A DNA stretch of 59,135 nt, taken from NCBI GenBank assembly GCA_964606405.1, contig CAZSGH010000016.1, positions 1 to 59,135 of the forward strand, read 5' to 3'. Below, piece after piece: positions 15,403-24,087 of this stretch (the first letter of the stretch is position 1; each line of letters begins with the position of its first letter). Position numbers and translations under genes: made by a program. The notes beneath the pieces are model-generated. The model was not told where the DNA came from. It saw only the letters and a list, made by a program, of their open reading frames with translations, and made no database searches. This DNA comes from GCA-002282575 sp964606405 (GTDB taxonomy: Bacteria; Pseudomonadota; Gammaproteobacteria; Thiomicrospirales; Thiomicrospiraceae).

Positions 15403-16827
15403 ATGGCTGGCAAAACGCTTTACGATAAACTTTGGGAACAACACGTGGTTAGCATGGATGCTAACGGTACGGCGTTAATTTATATTGATCGTCAATTGGT
15501 ACACGAAGTTACCAGTCCTCAGGCGTTTGAAGGGCTGCGTATTGCCAATCGTAAGCCGTGGCGTGTATCGGCGAATGCGGCTGTGCCCGATCATAACGTA
15601 CCGACGACCGAACGCTCTGCTGGTGTTGAGTCAATCGAAGATCCGATTGCGCGGATTCAGGTACAAACACTGGATAACAATGCTAAAGAATTTGGTATTA
15701 CTGAATTTAAGATGAACGATATTCGTCAGGGAATTGTTCATGTTGTCGGTCCAGAGCAAGGCTTGACATTGCCAGGTATGACCGTTGTTTGTGGTGATTC
15801 TCATACCTCGACACATGGTGCGATGGGTGCGTTGGCGTTTGGTATTGGCACATCTGAAGTCGAGCATGTGCTCGCAACGCAATGTTTACTTCAGAAAAAA
15901 ATGAAGAATATGCGCATTCGTGTGGAAGGTAAGCTTCAGGCGGGTGTGGGTGCGAAAGATGTCGTGTTAGCGATTATTGGAAAGATTGGCACAGCGGGCG
16001 GTACGGGTTATGCAATTGAGTTTGCTGGCTCTGTGATGCGCGACATGTCAGTTGAAGGTCGTATGACTGTCTGTAATATGGCAATCGAAGCAGGAGCGCG
16101 CGCAGGCATGGTTGCGCCCGATGATAAAACCATTGCATACGTGCAAGGTCGTCCATTTGCCCCTAAAGGCGATATCATGACACAAGCCATTGCGGCTTGG
16201 AAAGTCCTGCACTCCGATGATGATGCCGTTTTTGATGCTGAAGTCGTCTTGCAAGGCGAAGAGATCGAACCACAAGTTTCGTGGGGGACGTCTCCAGAGT
16301 TGGTGATTCCCGTAACAGGTTTTGTACCCGATCCCGAGCAAGAAACGGATGCCGTCCGTGCTAACAGCATTCGTCGTGCGCTCGATTATATGGGCTTAAC
16401 AGCAGGTATGGCCGCAACAGACATTCCTGTTGATGTGGTGTTTATTGGTTCTTGTACTAATTCTCGTATCGAAGATTTACGTCAGGCTGCCGCTGTTGTT
16501 AAAGGCAAGAAAATTTCTTCTCGTATTGAAATGGCATTAGTTGTTCCTGGTTCTGGCTTGGTTAAACAGCAAGCAGAGCAAGAAGGGCTTGATGTGATTT
16601 TCAAAGATGCTGGTTTTGAATGGCGTGAGCCAGGTTGTTCGATGTGTTTGGCAATGAATGCGGATCGTGTGCCAGCGGGTAAGCATTGTGCTTCAACCTC
16701 TAACCGTAACTTTGAAGGTCGTCAAGGAGCGGGTGGACGCACGCATCTAGTCAGTCCAGCAATGGCTGCTGCGGCGGCGGTAGCAGGTCATTTTGTTGAT
16801 GTTCGCACAGTGATGGGAGGTAACTAA
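15403..16827 (+). CDS. leuC: 3-isopropylmalate dehydratase large subunit
   Basis: With LeuD, isomerises 2-isopropylmalate to 3-isopropylmalate in leucine synthesis using a [4Fe-4S] cluster. 474 residues from ATG 15403 (AAAAGG 8 bases upstream). The family start MAGKTLYDKLWEQHVV is clear, and a GTG at 15394 is less likely. Cluster ligand regions are visible as FIGSCTNSRIEDL and GCSMCLAMN. Other signatures are GDSHTSTHGAMGALAFGIGT and NRNFEGRQG. leuD follows after 2 bases. leuB and leuA are not adjacent. Confidence 0.96.
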   Translation: MAGKTLYDKLWEQHVVSMDANGTALIYIDRQLVHEVTSPQAFEGLRIANRKPWRVSANAAVPDHNVPTTERSAGVESIEDPIARIQVQTLDNNAKEFGITEFKMNDIRQGIVHVVGPEQGLTLPGMTVVCGDSHTSTHGAMGALAFGIGTSEVEHVLATQCLLQKKMKNMRIRVEGKLQAGVGAKDVVLAIIGKIGTAGGTGYAIEFAGSVMRDMSVEGRMTVCNMAIEAGARAGMVAPDDKTIAYVQGRPFAPKGDIMTQAIAAWKVLHSDDDAVFDAEVVLQGEEIEPQVSWGTSPELVIPVTGFVPDPEQETDAVRANSIRRALDYMGLTAGMAATDIPVDVVFIGSCTNSRIEDLRQAAAVVKGKKISSRIEMALVVPGSGLVKQQAEQEGLDVIFKDAGFEWREPGCSMCLAMNADRVPAGKHCASTSNRNFEGRQGAGGRTHLVSPAMAAAAAVAGHFVDVRTVMGGN

Positions 16828-16829
16828 TT

Positions 16830-17471
16830 ATGTATCACTTTACTACTTTGACTGCCTTAGTTGCCCCCTTAGATCGTGCTAACGTCGATACCGATGCCAT
16901 TATTCCTAAGCAGTTTTTGAAGTCGATTAAGCGTTCAGGCTTTGGCCCTTTTGCTTTTGATGAGTGGCGTTATCTCGATATTGGCGAACCCGATATGGAT
17001 TGTACGCATCGTCCGAAAAATCCAGACTTTTCGTTGAATCAGCCTCGTTATCAGGGTGCGAAGATTTTATTGACGCGTCGTAACTTTGGTTGTGGTTCGT
17101 CACGTGAACATGCGCCTTGGGCATTAAAAGACTATGGTTTTGATGCGGTGATTGCGCCAAGTTTTGCTGATATTTTCTTTAATAATAGTTTTAAGAATGG
17201 CATTTTACCGATTGTTTTATCAGAAGAAGTTGTTCAGAAATTATTTGAAGAAGTTGAAGCGAATGAAGGCTATCAATTAACGATTGATTTGCCGAGTCAG
17301 TCAATTAGTACACCATCTGGTCAAGTGATTGCTTTTGAAGTTGATGCCTTTAGAAAGCATTGTTTGCTCAATGGCTTGGACGATATTGGATTGACCTTAC
17401 AGCGTGCGCCTGAGATTAGAGCTTATGAAGATGCCCGTAAGCTGAGTATGCCGTGGATGTTTAACGAATAA
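16830..17471 (+). CDS. leuD: 3-isopropylmalate dehydratase small subunit
   Basis: Swivelling small subunit of isopropylmalate isomerase, 213 residues. Visible are VDTDAIIPKQFLKSI, NFGCGSSREHAPWAL and FADIFFNNSFKNGILPI. A strong Shine-Dalgarno (GGGAGG) lies at the end of leuC. Together with leuC it forms a tight operon pair. Confidence 0.96.
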   Translation: MYHFTTLTALVAPLDRANVDTDAIIPKQFLKSIKRSGFGPFAFDEWRYLDIGEPDMDCTHRPKNPDFSLNQPRYQGAKILLTRRNFGCGSSREHAPWALKDYGFDAVIAPSFADIFFNNSFKNGILPIVLSEEVVQKLFEEVEANEGYQLTIDLPSQSISTPSGQVIAFEVDAFRKHCLLNGLDDIGLTLQRAPEIRAYEDARKLSMPWMFNE

Positions 17472-17566
17472 GCTTTTGTGACGGCTACACCTAGCCAAGA
17501 TTGCTGTAAATCAACTAAAATCACAATATTTTGTGTTTTACTTATGCTGTGCGAGGGTATGGAACT

Positions 17567-18793
17567 ATGCGTCCCATTGTGAAATCTTCCAAGTTAGCGA
17601 ATGTCTGCTATGACATTCGTGGTCCTGTGATGGACTATGCCCGCGAAATGGAAGAAGAGGGGCATCGCATCATTAAGCTGAATATTGGCAATCTGGCACC
17701 GTTCGGCTTCGATGTTCCCGAAGAAATTCAGCGTGATGTCGTTCACAATTTGCCGCAAGCTTCAGGTTATACCGAGTCGAAAGGGCTATTTTCTGCTCGT
17801 AAAGCGATCATGCACTATGCGCAAGAAAAAAATATCAAAGGCGTTGAGCTAGACGATATTTATATCGGTAATGGGGCATCAGAGCTGATTGTGATGGCAT
17901 TGCAAGGTCTTCTTGACTCTGGCGATGAAGTGCTGGTTCCAAGTCCAGACTATCCTTTATGGACAGCAGCGGTGAGCTTGGGTGGAGGACATCCTCGACA
18001 TTACATTTGTGATGAAGGTTCTGGCTGGATGCCTGATATGGACGATATTCGCAGCAAAATCAGCGATAAAACCAAAGCGATTGTGATTATTAATCCAAAT
18101 AATCCAACGGGTGCGCTTTATCCTGATGATGTACTCAAAGATATCATTGAAATTGCCCGTCAGCATCAGTTAATTGTGTTTGCTGATGAAATTTATGACA
18201 AGATGCTCTATGACGGTCGTAGTCATACATCAATCGCTTCTTTGGCAGATGATGTGTTGTTTGTCACTCTCAATGGGTTGTCTAAAAACTATCGTGCGTG
18301 CGGTTACCGAGCGGGATGGATGATTGTGTCGGGTGAAAAACGTCATGCAACCGATTATATTGAAGGGTTGAACATATTAGCTACCATGCGTTTATGTTCT
18401 AATGTACCCGGACAGTTTGCCATTCAGACGGCATTGGGTGGCTATCAGAGTATTAATGACTTGGTCGGCGAAGGTGGGCGTTTGCGCCGTCAGCGCGATA
18501 TGGCGTATGACATGCTTAGCAGTATTCCGGGTATTAGCATGGTGAAAGCCGATGCCACATTGTATATGTTTCCACGCTTAGATCCTAAAATCTATCCGAT
18601 TCAGGACGACCAAGCCTTTGCTTTGGACTTGCTGAAGCAGGAGAAGGTGCTAATTGTGCAAGGAACAGGATTTAATTGGATTAATCCCGATCATTTCCGC
18701 ATGGTGTTTTTGCCAAATAGTGATGATTTGATGGATGCAATGAAACGTATGGAACGCTTTTTTCATAATTATCGTAAAAATTTTGGCACATAA
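17567..18793 (+). CDS. alaA: Alanine-synthesising aminotransferase (AlaA type)
   Basis: PLP-dependent class I/II aminotransferase of the AlaA group, making alanine from pyruvate and glutamate. 408 residues from ATG 17567 (GAGGG upstream). The N-terminus matches E. coli AlaA (IVKSSKLANVCYDIRGPV). A longer start at 17531 adds non-homologous sequence. Visible are YIGNGASELI, IINPNNPTGALY and the PLP lysine region LNGLSKNYRACGYRAGW. The family's usual GNPAPFGF reads GNLAPFGF here. It precedes hom, as in many beta- and gammaproteobacteria. Confidence 0.92.
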   Translation: MRPIVKSSKLANVCYDIRGPVMDYAREMEEEGHRIIKLNIGNLAPFGFDVPEEIQRDVVHNLPQASGYTESKGLFSARKAIMHYAQEKNIKGVELDDIYIGNGASELIVMALQGLLDSGDEVLVPSPDYPLWTAAVSLGGGHPRHYICDEGSGWMPDMDDIRSKISDKTKAIVIINPNNPTGALYPDDVLKDIIEIARQHQLIVFADEIYDKMLYDGRSHTSIASLADDVLFVTLNGLSKNYRACGYRAGWMIVSGEKRHATDYIEGLNILATMRLCSNVPGQFAIQTALGGYQSINDLVGEGGRLRRQRDMAYDMLSSIPGISMVKADATLYMFPRLDPKIYPIQDDQAFALDLLKQEKVLIVQGTGFNWINPDHFRMVFLPNSDDLMDAMKRMERFFHNYRKNFGT

Positions 18794-18848
18794 AATGGTA
18801 AGGGCATACTTTAGGGTCTGTCTGAATAGGTATAGGAATTAATAAGTT

Positions 18849-20153
18849 ATGACAACCGTTAAACTGGGTTTAGTTGGTTTGGGTACAGTAGGTTGCGGTA
18901 CGCTAAACATCCTAAAAGATAACGCTGACTTAATTGCCGCTCGTACGGGTTGTAGCATTCAGGTTGTTGCTGCTGCTGCGCGTGATTTATCGCGTGCGCG
19001 TTCTTGTGACACTTCGGGTATGAGCTTAACTGACGATCCGATGCAAATTGCCAATAATTCCGAAGTTGATGTACTCATCGAATTAATGGGTGGCACTGTT
19101 AAGGCTGTTGAAGTGGTTCGTGCAGCGATCATCGCTGGTAAGCATGTCATTACTGCCAATAAAGCGCTGTTAGCAGAGCATGGCAATGAATTATTGGCGC
19201 TTGCTGAAGAAAAAGGTGTGATGGTTGCTTTTGAAGCATCTGTTGCAGGTGGAATTCCTGTCATTAAGGCTTTAAAAGAAGGTTTGGCTGGCAATAGAAT
19301 TAATTGGTTGGCAGGTATTATTAACGGTACATGTAACTACATGATGACCGAAATGGCAAAACCTGGTAATGACTTTGCACCTGTATTAAAGGAAGCACAG
19401 CGTTTAGGTTACGCTGAAGCTGAGCCAAGCTTTGATATTGATGGTATTGATGCGTCCCATAAACTCGCTGTCTTAGCTTCAGTTGCTTTTGGTGTGCCTT
19501 TGTCGCGTACGGGAATGCTCATCGAAGGTATTACCATGGTTACGGCTGCAGATATCGCTTGGGCGGATGACTTGGGCTATAAAATTAAGTCATTGGGTAT
19601 TGCACGTCGTCGTGAGTCGGGGCTTGAATTGCGTGTGCAGTCTGCTTTAGTACCCAAGTCAAAGTTACTGGCGAATGTTGATGATGTGATGAATGCTGTC
19701 ATGGTCAATGGTAATGCTGCTGGTACGACTATGTATTATGGTGCTGGTGCTGGTGGCTTGGCGACTGGTTCTGCTGTCGTTGCTGATATTGTCGATGTTT
19801 GTCTTGCGATTGCGGCAGGCAAAAATAATCGTCCTGCACTGGGTGTGCCGATGGATAAGTTGGTATCGATGCCTATCCTATCAAAAGACGATATTTTGAG
19901 TGCTTACTATTTACGTTTAGACGTAATGGATGCAGCAGGTGTTTTAGCACGCATCTCGACAAGTTTGGCGACAGAGGGGATTAGCATTGAAGAGATGCGT
20001 CAGCAACCCGATACGACAACAGGTTCTGCGACATTAGTCTTGTTGACTAATGTGGTACAAGAAGCTGCCTTCCAGCGTGCCTTAACAGCCTTGAATGCCT
20101 TAACCGATTTACGTACACCAGCCGCTTGGCTGCGTGTCGAACACTTATCTTAG
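18849..20153 (+). CDS. hom: Homoserine dehydrogenase (monofunctional, with ACT domain)
   Basis: Reduces aspartate semialdehyde to homoserine, the branch point to threonine and methionine. 434 residues. An NAD(P) site (LGLVGLGTVGCGTLNIL) is followed by the catalytic domain (ANKALLAEHG, GIINGTCNYMMTEM, GYAEAEPSFDIDGIDASHKL). A C-terminal ACT domain (about 350-430, RLDVMDAAGVLARISTSLA) is probably for threonine feedback. It is not fused to aspartokinase. AGGAAT precedes the ATG. Its stop codon touches the structured repeat at 20153. Confidence 0.96.
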   Translation: MTTVKLGLVGLGTVGCGTLNILKDNADLIAARTGCSIQVVAAAARDLSRARSCDTSGMSLTDDPMQIANNSEVDVLIELMGGTVKAVEVVRAAIIAGKHVITANKALLAEHGNELLALAEEKGVMVAFEASVAGGIPVIKALKEGLAGNRINWLAGIINGTCNYMMTEMAKPGNDFAPVLKEAQRLGYAEAEPSFDIDGIDASHKLAVLASVAFGVPLSRTGMLIEGITMVTAADIAWADDLGYKIKSLGIARRRESGLELRVQSALVPKSKLLANVDDVMNAVMVNGNAAGTTMYYGAGAGGLATGSAVVADIVDVCLAIAAGKNNRPALGVPMDKLVSMPILSKDDILSAYYLRLDVMDAAGVLARISTSLATEGISIEEMRQQPDTTTGSATLVLLTNVVQEAAFQRALTALNALTDLRTPAAWLRVEHLS

Positions 20154-20297
20154 GGACTCTTTAAAAAAGCGCTTCGCTTATTTTTAGCTCCCCAAGTTTA
20201 TTTTTTAGCTGGTGGAAGGGTAACGGTTTCAACCACTTACAGGTTGTTTTCTTACCCCTTCCCCCAGAACCCCCTACCCGTTAGGGGTTGTAGAGAC
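20153..20297 (+). repeat. Structured intergenic repeat, copy 4 (plus orientation)
   Basis: Lies between hom and thrC. The first G of the repeat (GGGACTCTTTAAAAAAG) is the last base of the hom stop TAG. The left hairpin is TAAAAAAGCGCTTCGCTTATTTTTA. Central arms are CTGGTGGAAGGG and CCCTTCCCCCAG. The right end is GGGGTTGTAGAGAC. The thrC Shine-Dalgarno (AGGAAT) is just beyond it. Confidence 0.85.
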
Positions 20298-20323
20298 AAA
20301 ATTAATCTTTAGGAATCTTAACT

Positions 20324-21472
20324 ATGAATACGTTTGGACATCGTTATACTGGCTTGATTGAAAAGTACCGTGATCGCCTGCCTGTTTCTGAATCAACACC
20401 AATCATTAGCTTGGGTGAAGGTAATACGCCTTTAATTAAGTTAAGCAACTTGCCCAAAGTTTTGAAAAAAGACGTGGATATTTATGTTAAATACGAAGGT
20501 CTGAACCCAACAGGTTCATTCAAAGATCGTGGCATGACGATGGCCGTCACCAAAGCGGTTGAAGCGGGTTCAAAAGCGATTATTTGTGCTTCTACGGGTA
20601 ATACCTCAGCAGCAGCAGCAGCTTATGCTGCGCGTGCTGGCATTACTGCATTTGTGTTGATTCCTGATGGTAAGATTGCTATGGGTAAGTTAGCGCAAGC
20701 GATGATGTATGGTGCAATTACCATTCAAATCAAAGGCAACTTCGATGATGGTATGCGCTTGGTTAAGGAAGTTGCTGATCATGCACCCGTTACCATTGTG
20801 AACTCAATCAATCCTTACCGTTTGCAAGGTCAAAAGACCGCAGCCTTTGAAATTGTTGAAGAGCTGGGTCGTGCACCTGATTACCATTGCTTACCAGTCG
20901 GTAATGCAGGCAACATTACAGCACACTGGATGGGCTACTGTGAAATGTCTGCTCCAGACGTAACAAAAGTCACTGAGTCTTGTGCTTTGTGTGAAGGTCA
21001 TTGCAAATATGCTTGCAATATTATTGGTAATCGTCCGAAAATGATTGGTTATCAAGCGGCTGGCTCTGCACCATTTGTACGTGGTGCGATGGTCGATAAT
21101 CCTGAAACAGTGGCGACGGCGATTCGTATCGGTCACCCTCAAAGCTGGGATCGTGCTTGGAAAGTGATGTCTGAGTCGGGTGGTTGGTTTGATGAGTGTT
21201 CTGATGAAACGATTTTACAAGCGCAAAAGTTGTTGGCTCAGTCGGAAGGTATTTTCTGTGAGCCTGCGTCAGCAGCTTCTTTAGCGGGTGCAATTCGAGA
21301 TATTCAAAGTGGTAAAATTGCAGAAGGCAGCACGATTGTATTGACGCTAACAGGTAATGGTCTGAAAGATCCCGATACGGCGATTGCGCAGTGTCAAGGT
21401 GATGCTAAAATGGTAACCGTTAATGCTGATTTAGAATCCGTACGTTCTGCTATTTTGCACAATATGTCGTAA
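20324..21472 (+). CDS. thrC: Threonine synthase with a four-cysteine insertion
   Basis: Converts O-phosphohomoserine to threonine using PLP. 382 residues. The PLP lysine is K67 in NPTGSFKDRGM. Phosphate-binding and family regions are STGNTSAAAAAYAARAG, VGNAGNITAHWMGY and LTGNGLKDPD. Between HWMGYCEMSAP and RPKMIGYQAAGSAP it has an unusual Cys-rich stretch, C220-x2-C223-x3-C227-x3-C231, that could bind metal. That is unusual for the threonine synthases I know. With hom it forms the hom-thrC pathway pair, separated by a repeat. Confidence 0.94.
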   Translation: MNTFGHRYTGLIEKYRDRLPVSESTPIISLGEGNTPLIKLSNLPKVLKKDVDIYVKYEGLNPTGSFKDRGMTMAVTKAVEAGSKAIICASTGNTSAAAAAYAARAGITAFVLIPDGKIAMGKLAQAMMYGAITIQIKGNFDDGMRLVKEVADHAPVTIVNSINPYRLQGQKTAAFEIVEELGRAPDYHCLPVGNAGNITAHWMGYCEMSAPDVTKVTESCALCEGHCKYACNIIGNRPKMIGYQAAGSAPFVRGAMVDNPETVATAIRIGHPQSWDRAWKVMSESGGWFDECSDETILQAQKLLAQSEGIFCEPASAASLAGAIRDIQSGKIAEGSTIVLTLTGNGLKDPDTAIAQCQGDAKMVTVNADLESVRSAILHNMS

Positions 21473-21474
21473 TA

Positions 21475-21960
21475 ATGACTATTGTTCACAGTTGCCCTAA
21501 GCAGGCAAAGTCTTGCTTAGCGCCAGAAATGATTCAACAGGCAGCCTTTTGGCTGCCTGTTTGCCCTGTGCATTTAATTGCTGATCGGGATACCTTAGTA
21601 TTAGCGCCACCAGAGGCGTTAGAAATGTCTTTATCGCAAGCACAATCTTTAGTTGACAGTTTTAACGAACATTTTTCGCCAGATGGGTTTCGTTTGGTTG
21701 TTGTTTCTGAGTTGTGTTGGTTTTTGGGTTCATCTTACAGATGGCAACTTAACTTTCCGTCGCTAGAGAATGCGGTATCGATGAATTTGCGTGATGCGTG
21801 GCAGCAGGGCGTGCATGCTCAGCAATGGCGCAAGTTACTGAATGAAACGCAAATGCTGTGGTATGCTCATGAGGTGAATCAGGTATTAGAAAATCAGGGT
21901 AAGCTGGTTGTTAATGGTTTTTGGTCATTGAAAAAAAAGCCGTGGTGGCGATTTTGGTGA
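21475..21960 (+). CDS. Short COG4255/RpfE-like conserved protein, function unknown
   Basis: 161 residues beginning two bases after thrC and sharing its operon. The segment RKLLNETQMLWYAHEVNQVLENQGKLVVNGFWSL resembles a pattern (LNE.QMLL..H.VN.ARE.....VNSLWL) in the RpfE-type/COG4255 family that often follows thrC in beta- and gammaproteobacteria. Those proteins are about twice as long. This one ends shortly after the motif, with KKKPWWRFW, so it may be a truncated or minimal form. The match is from memory of the motif and the function is unknown. No signal peptide or membrane segment is seen. Confidence 0.7.
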   Translation: MTIVHSCPKQAKSCLAPEMIQQAAFWLPVCPVHLIADRDTLVLAPPEALEMSLSQAQSLVDSFNEHFSPDGFRLVVVSELCWFLGSSYRWQLNFPSLENAVSMNLRDAWQQGVHAQQWRKLLNETQMLWYAHEVNQVLENQGKLVVNGFWSLKKKPWWRFW

Positions 21961-21969
21961 ATTGTCGTG

Positions 21970-23247
21970 TTATTTTTTTTGCGACAGTCCTTGCGTTATA
22001 AATATTAACCAGATATTGCATAAAGCAATAAGACCAAAGATTTCTGATATTGATAGACCTAGCACTAGAAGCGCGGATGTTACCACTGCTCCAATTACCA
22101 TAAATAATGCATTGAAAATGTTATTAGCGGCGATAATTCTTGCTCTGAATGCAGGATTACTAAGTTCTTGAAGTGTCGTATATAAGGGAACGATGAGTAG
22201 TCCACCGAACACTCCAATAAGCATCAAGTCAGCTAAGATATACCAATTTGTTGTTGTAGACAATAACGAAGAAAGACCTAGTAACATGAGGTTAGATTGT
22301 ATTTCGGGGGATATGATGTACAAATTGAATCCAAATATAGTTAATCCAACAATGGCAATTGTCATTATGGTTGAGTCAATATTTATTCGCGCAATGTATT
22401 TGTATGTCAGCGAGCCTATCCCAACACCTAACGTAAAAACGATTAACAACAAAGTTACGACTGTTTCATCGCCATTTAGTACTGTTTTTGTGTAAGCAGG
22501 AAACTGGGTTATTAGTAACGCACCATAGAACCAAAACCAAGAAATGGCTAGAATTGAACGAAAGACTTTCTGATCTGTTAATGAGAGTTTAATCGTGTGC
22601 CATGTTGCTGTAATTGGATTGAGTCTTAAATCAAGTTTAGACGTGCTTGGTGTTGCGGGTGGTATGTAACAACTTGCTAGGTAGCCTAGAATCGCAATTA
22701 TTAATCCCGTTAATGTAATCGTTGTTGCACTAGTTGTGCTTGCTAACAATCCTCCAAGCAATGTTCCTACAAGGATGGCAGTAAAAGTACTCGCTTGTAT
22801 CATTGCATTAGCGCTTAATAATTCATTGGGTTTTAGATGTTGTGGCAGAATTGCGTATTTAATCGGACCAAATAGTGCGGAATGAGAACCGAGTAAAAAT
22901 AAAGAAAACATGAGCACAATAAGGCTGTGTATTAACAGCCCGACGCCAGCAATAATAACAACAGCGATTTCAATTAATTTAACGATGCGCGTTAGTTGTG
23001 CTTTATCAAATTTGTCGGCGAGCTGGCCTGCGATTGCTGAAAATAAAAAAAATGGCAAAATAAAGACGGCAGCGGAAATATTAGCTAATATTTCTGGTGC
23101 GAGTTCAGACCATTGTGTTGTTTGAAACGTTAGCAAAACGATCATGGCGTTTTTTAGGAGGTTATCATTTAGCGCGCTAGAAAATTGCGTAAGGAATAGA
23201 GGAAAAAAGCGCTTAGTGATGAAGATATTAGGTTGGTGATGATTCAT
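21970..23247 (-). CDS. MFS transporter, LplT-like (lysophospholipid transporter family)
   Basis: Integral membrane protein of 425 residues with about 12 hydrophobic segments. It resembles LplT and the transporter domain of LplT-acyltransferase fusions: FFPLFLTQFSSALNDNLLKNA at the N-terminus, SAIAGQLADKFDKAQL, and FLLGSHSALFGPIKYAILPQHL. In E. coli LplT flips lysophospholipids for re-acylation by Aas. No acyltransferase is fused or adjacent here, so substrate is inferred. Its 3' end faces the thrC operon with only 9 bases between stops. Confidence 0.82.
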   Translation of the reverse strand: MNHHQPNIFITKRFFPLFLTQFSSALNDNLLKNAMIVLLTFQTTQWSELAPEILANISAAVFILPFFLFSAIAGQLADKFDKAQLTRIVKLIEIAVVIIAGVGLLIHSLIVLMFSLFLLGSHSALFGPIKYAILPQHLKPNELLSANAMIQASTFTAILVGTLLGGLLASTTSATTITLTGLIIAILGYLASCYIPPATPSTSKLDLRLNPITATWHTIKLSLTDQKVFRSILAISWFWFYGALLITQFPAYTKTVLNGDETVVTLLLIVFTLGVGIGSLTYKYIARINIDSTIMTIAIVGLTIFGFNLYIISPEIQSNLMLLGLSSLLSTTTNWYILADLMLIGVFGGLLIVPLYTTLQELSNPAFRARIIAANNIFNALFMVIGAVVTSALLVLGLSISEIFGLIALCNIWLIFITQGLSQKK

Positions 23248-23377
23248 CCACTAGTTTCCTTAAATAACGCAATATATGTTCTCGCTCAATTAACGTCGTA
23301 TAGGCGTAAATAGTCCGGAGTGCTGCTATAAGGTATTATTGGCTTTTACTGAAGAGTTCAATCTGAAAAAAATATGA

Positions 23378-23451
23378 TGGAGGCCGGACCCGGAATCGAA
23401 CCGAGATTCATTGATTTGCAATCAAGTGTATAACCACTCTACCATCCGGCC
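23378..23451 (-). tRNA. tRNA-Cys (GCA)
   Basis: Minus-strand cloverleaf with acceptor GGCCGGA/TCCGGCC, anticodon loop TTGCAAA and T-loop GGTTCGATTCC. CCA is encoded and the discriminator is U as expected for Cys. It lies 6 bases downstream of tRNA-Gly and is probably co-transcribed. Confidence 0.95.
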
Positions 23452-23457
23452 TAAATT

Positions 23458-23533
23458 TGGAGCGGGATAAGAGACTCGAACTCTCGACCCTAACCTTGGC
23501 AAGGTTATGCTCTACCAACTGAGCTAATCCCGC
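23458..23533 (-). tRNA. tRNA-Gly (GCC)
   Basis: Minus-strand cloverleaf with acceptor GCGGGAT/ATCCCGC, D-arm AGCTCAGTTGGTAGAGC, anticodon loop TTGCCAA, T-arm AGTTCGAGTCT and encoded CCA. It is first in the leftward Gly-Cys tRNA pair. Confidence 0.96.
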
Positions 23534-23547
23534 AAATTTGAACGCCC

Positions 23548-23576
23548 ATTATGAACGGTTTTGAAGAATAAGTCAA
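23548..23576 (-). promoter_or_regulatory. Promoter of the tRNA-Gly/tRNA-Cys pair
   Basis: On the minus strand -35 TTGACT (23576-23571), 17 bases, then -10 CATAAT (23553-23548), about 15 bases before the tRNA-Gly 5' end. The -35 lies at the edge of the structured repeat at 23579. Confidence 0.75.
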
Positions 23577-23578
23577 TT

Positions 23579-23729
23579 AGGTAACTTCTAAAAATCGCGC
23601 TTTGCTTGTTTTTTGACGTTGTTAGTTTGCTTTTTAGCTGAAAGAAGAAAGTAAATCGATAGGTTTCAGGTAAATATCTGTAGTCCCTTCCTTCAGATAT
23701 CCAACCTGTTTAGGGTTTTGGTTGTACCC
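23579..23729 (+). repeat. Structured intergenic repeat, copy 5 (plus orientation)
   Basis: Fills most of the spacer between the two divergent tRNA pairs. The left hairpin is CTAAAAATCGCGC..TTTTTTGAC. Central arms are imperfect (CTGAAAGAAG versus CCCTTCCTTCAG). Loop GGTT (23662-23665) can pair with AACC (23703-23706) on the right flank. The right end is GGGTTTTGGTTGTACCC. No gene is seen in this roughly 300-base spacer. Confidence 0.8.
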
Positions 23730-23789
23730 ATTACTCTTGCGTAAAAATACGGATAGAAACTTGAACTGTAATTTAGTTGACAATAGTGC

Positions 23790-23818
23790 TTGACAAAACG
23801 AAGCTAAATAGTGATAAT
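23790..23818 (+). promoter_or_regulatory. Promoter of the tRNA-Leu/tRNA-Val pair
   Basis: A consensus -35 TTGACA (23790-23795), 17-base spacer, and GATAAT (23813-23818) stand 14 bases before the tRNA-Leu 5' end. Confidence 0.85.
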
Positions 23819-23832
23819 AAGCAAATCCCGTT

Positions 23833-23919
23833 GCCTGAGTGGCGGAATCGGTAGACGCAGTGGATTCAAAATCCACCGTTGGTAACAACGTGGGAGTTCG
23901 AGTCTCCCCTCAGGCACCA
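23833..23919 (+). tRNA. tRNA-Leu (CAA)
   Basis: An 87-base class II tRNA with acceptor GCCTGAG/CTCAGGC, anticodon loop TTCAAAA, long variable arm (CGTTGGTAACAACG), T-arm GAGTTCGAGTCTC and encoded CCA. Confidence 0.95.
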
Positions 23920-23945
23920 TACTTAATTTAATAAGTAGAATTAAC

Positions 23946-24022
23946 AGTCGCGTAGCTCAGTTGGTTAGAGCACCACCTTGACATGGTGGGGGTCGGTGGT
24001 TCGAGTCCACTCGCGACTACCA
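23946..24022 (+). tRNA. tRNA-Val (GAC)
   Basis: Acceptor AGTCGCG/CGCGACT, D-arm AGCTCAGTTGGTTAGAGC, anticodon loop TTGACAT, T-arm TGGTTCGAGTCCA and encoded CCA. The body closely resembles E. coli tRNA-Val(GAC). It starts with A rather than G, which is less common, but pairs correctly. Confidence 0.94.
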
Positions 24023-24032
24023 GAATATATCC

Positions 24033-24063
24033 AAAAGCGGGTCTGATTTTCAGGCCCGTTTTT
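24033..24063 (+). terminator. Terminator after tRNA-Val
   Basis: The stem GCGGGTCTGA / TCAGGCCCGT, with wobble or mismatch positions and a short T loop, is preceded by AAAA and followed by Ts, 10 bases after the CCA end. Confidence 0.85.
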
Positions 24064-24087
24064 ATATCTAAAAGGTTCACAAATTAC

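Noticed and set aside
23634..23888. An 84-residue minus-strand frame across repeat copy 5 and tRNA-Leu
   Set aside because: It runs through a tRNA gene and a repeat and has no protein-like features.
23983..24087. Extended pcnB N-terminus beginning inside tRNA-Val
   Set aside because: Would need translation through the mature tRNA and its terminator. GTG 24088 fits the family better.
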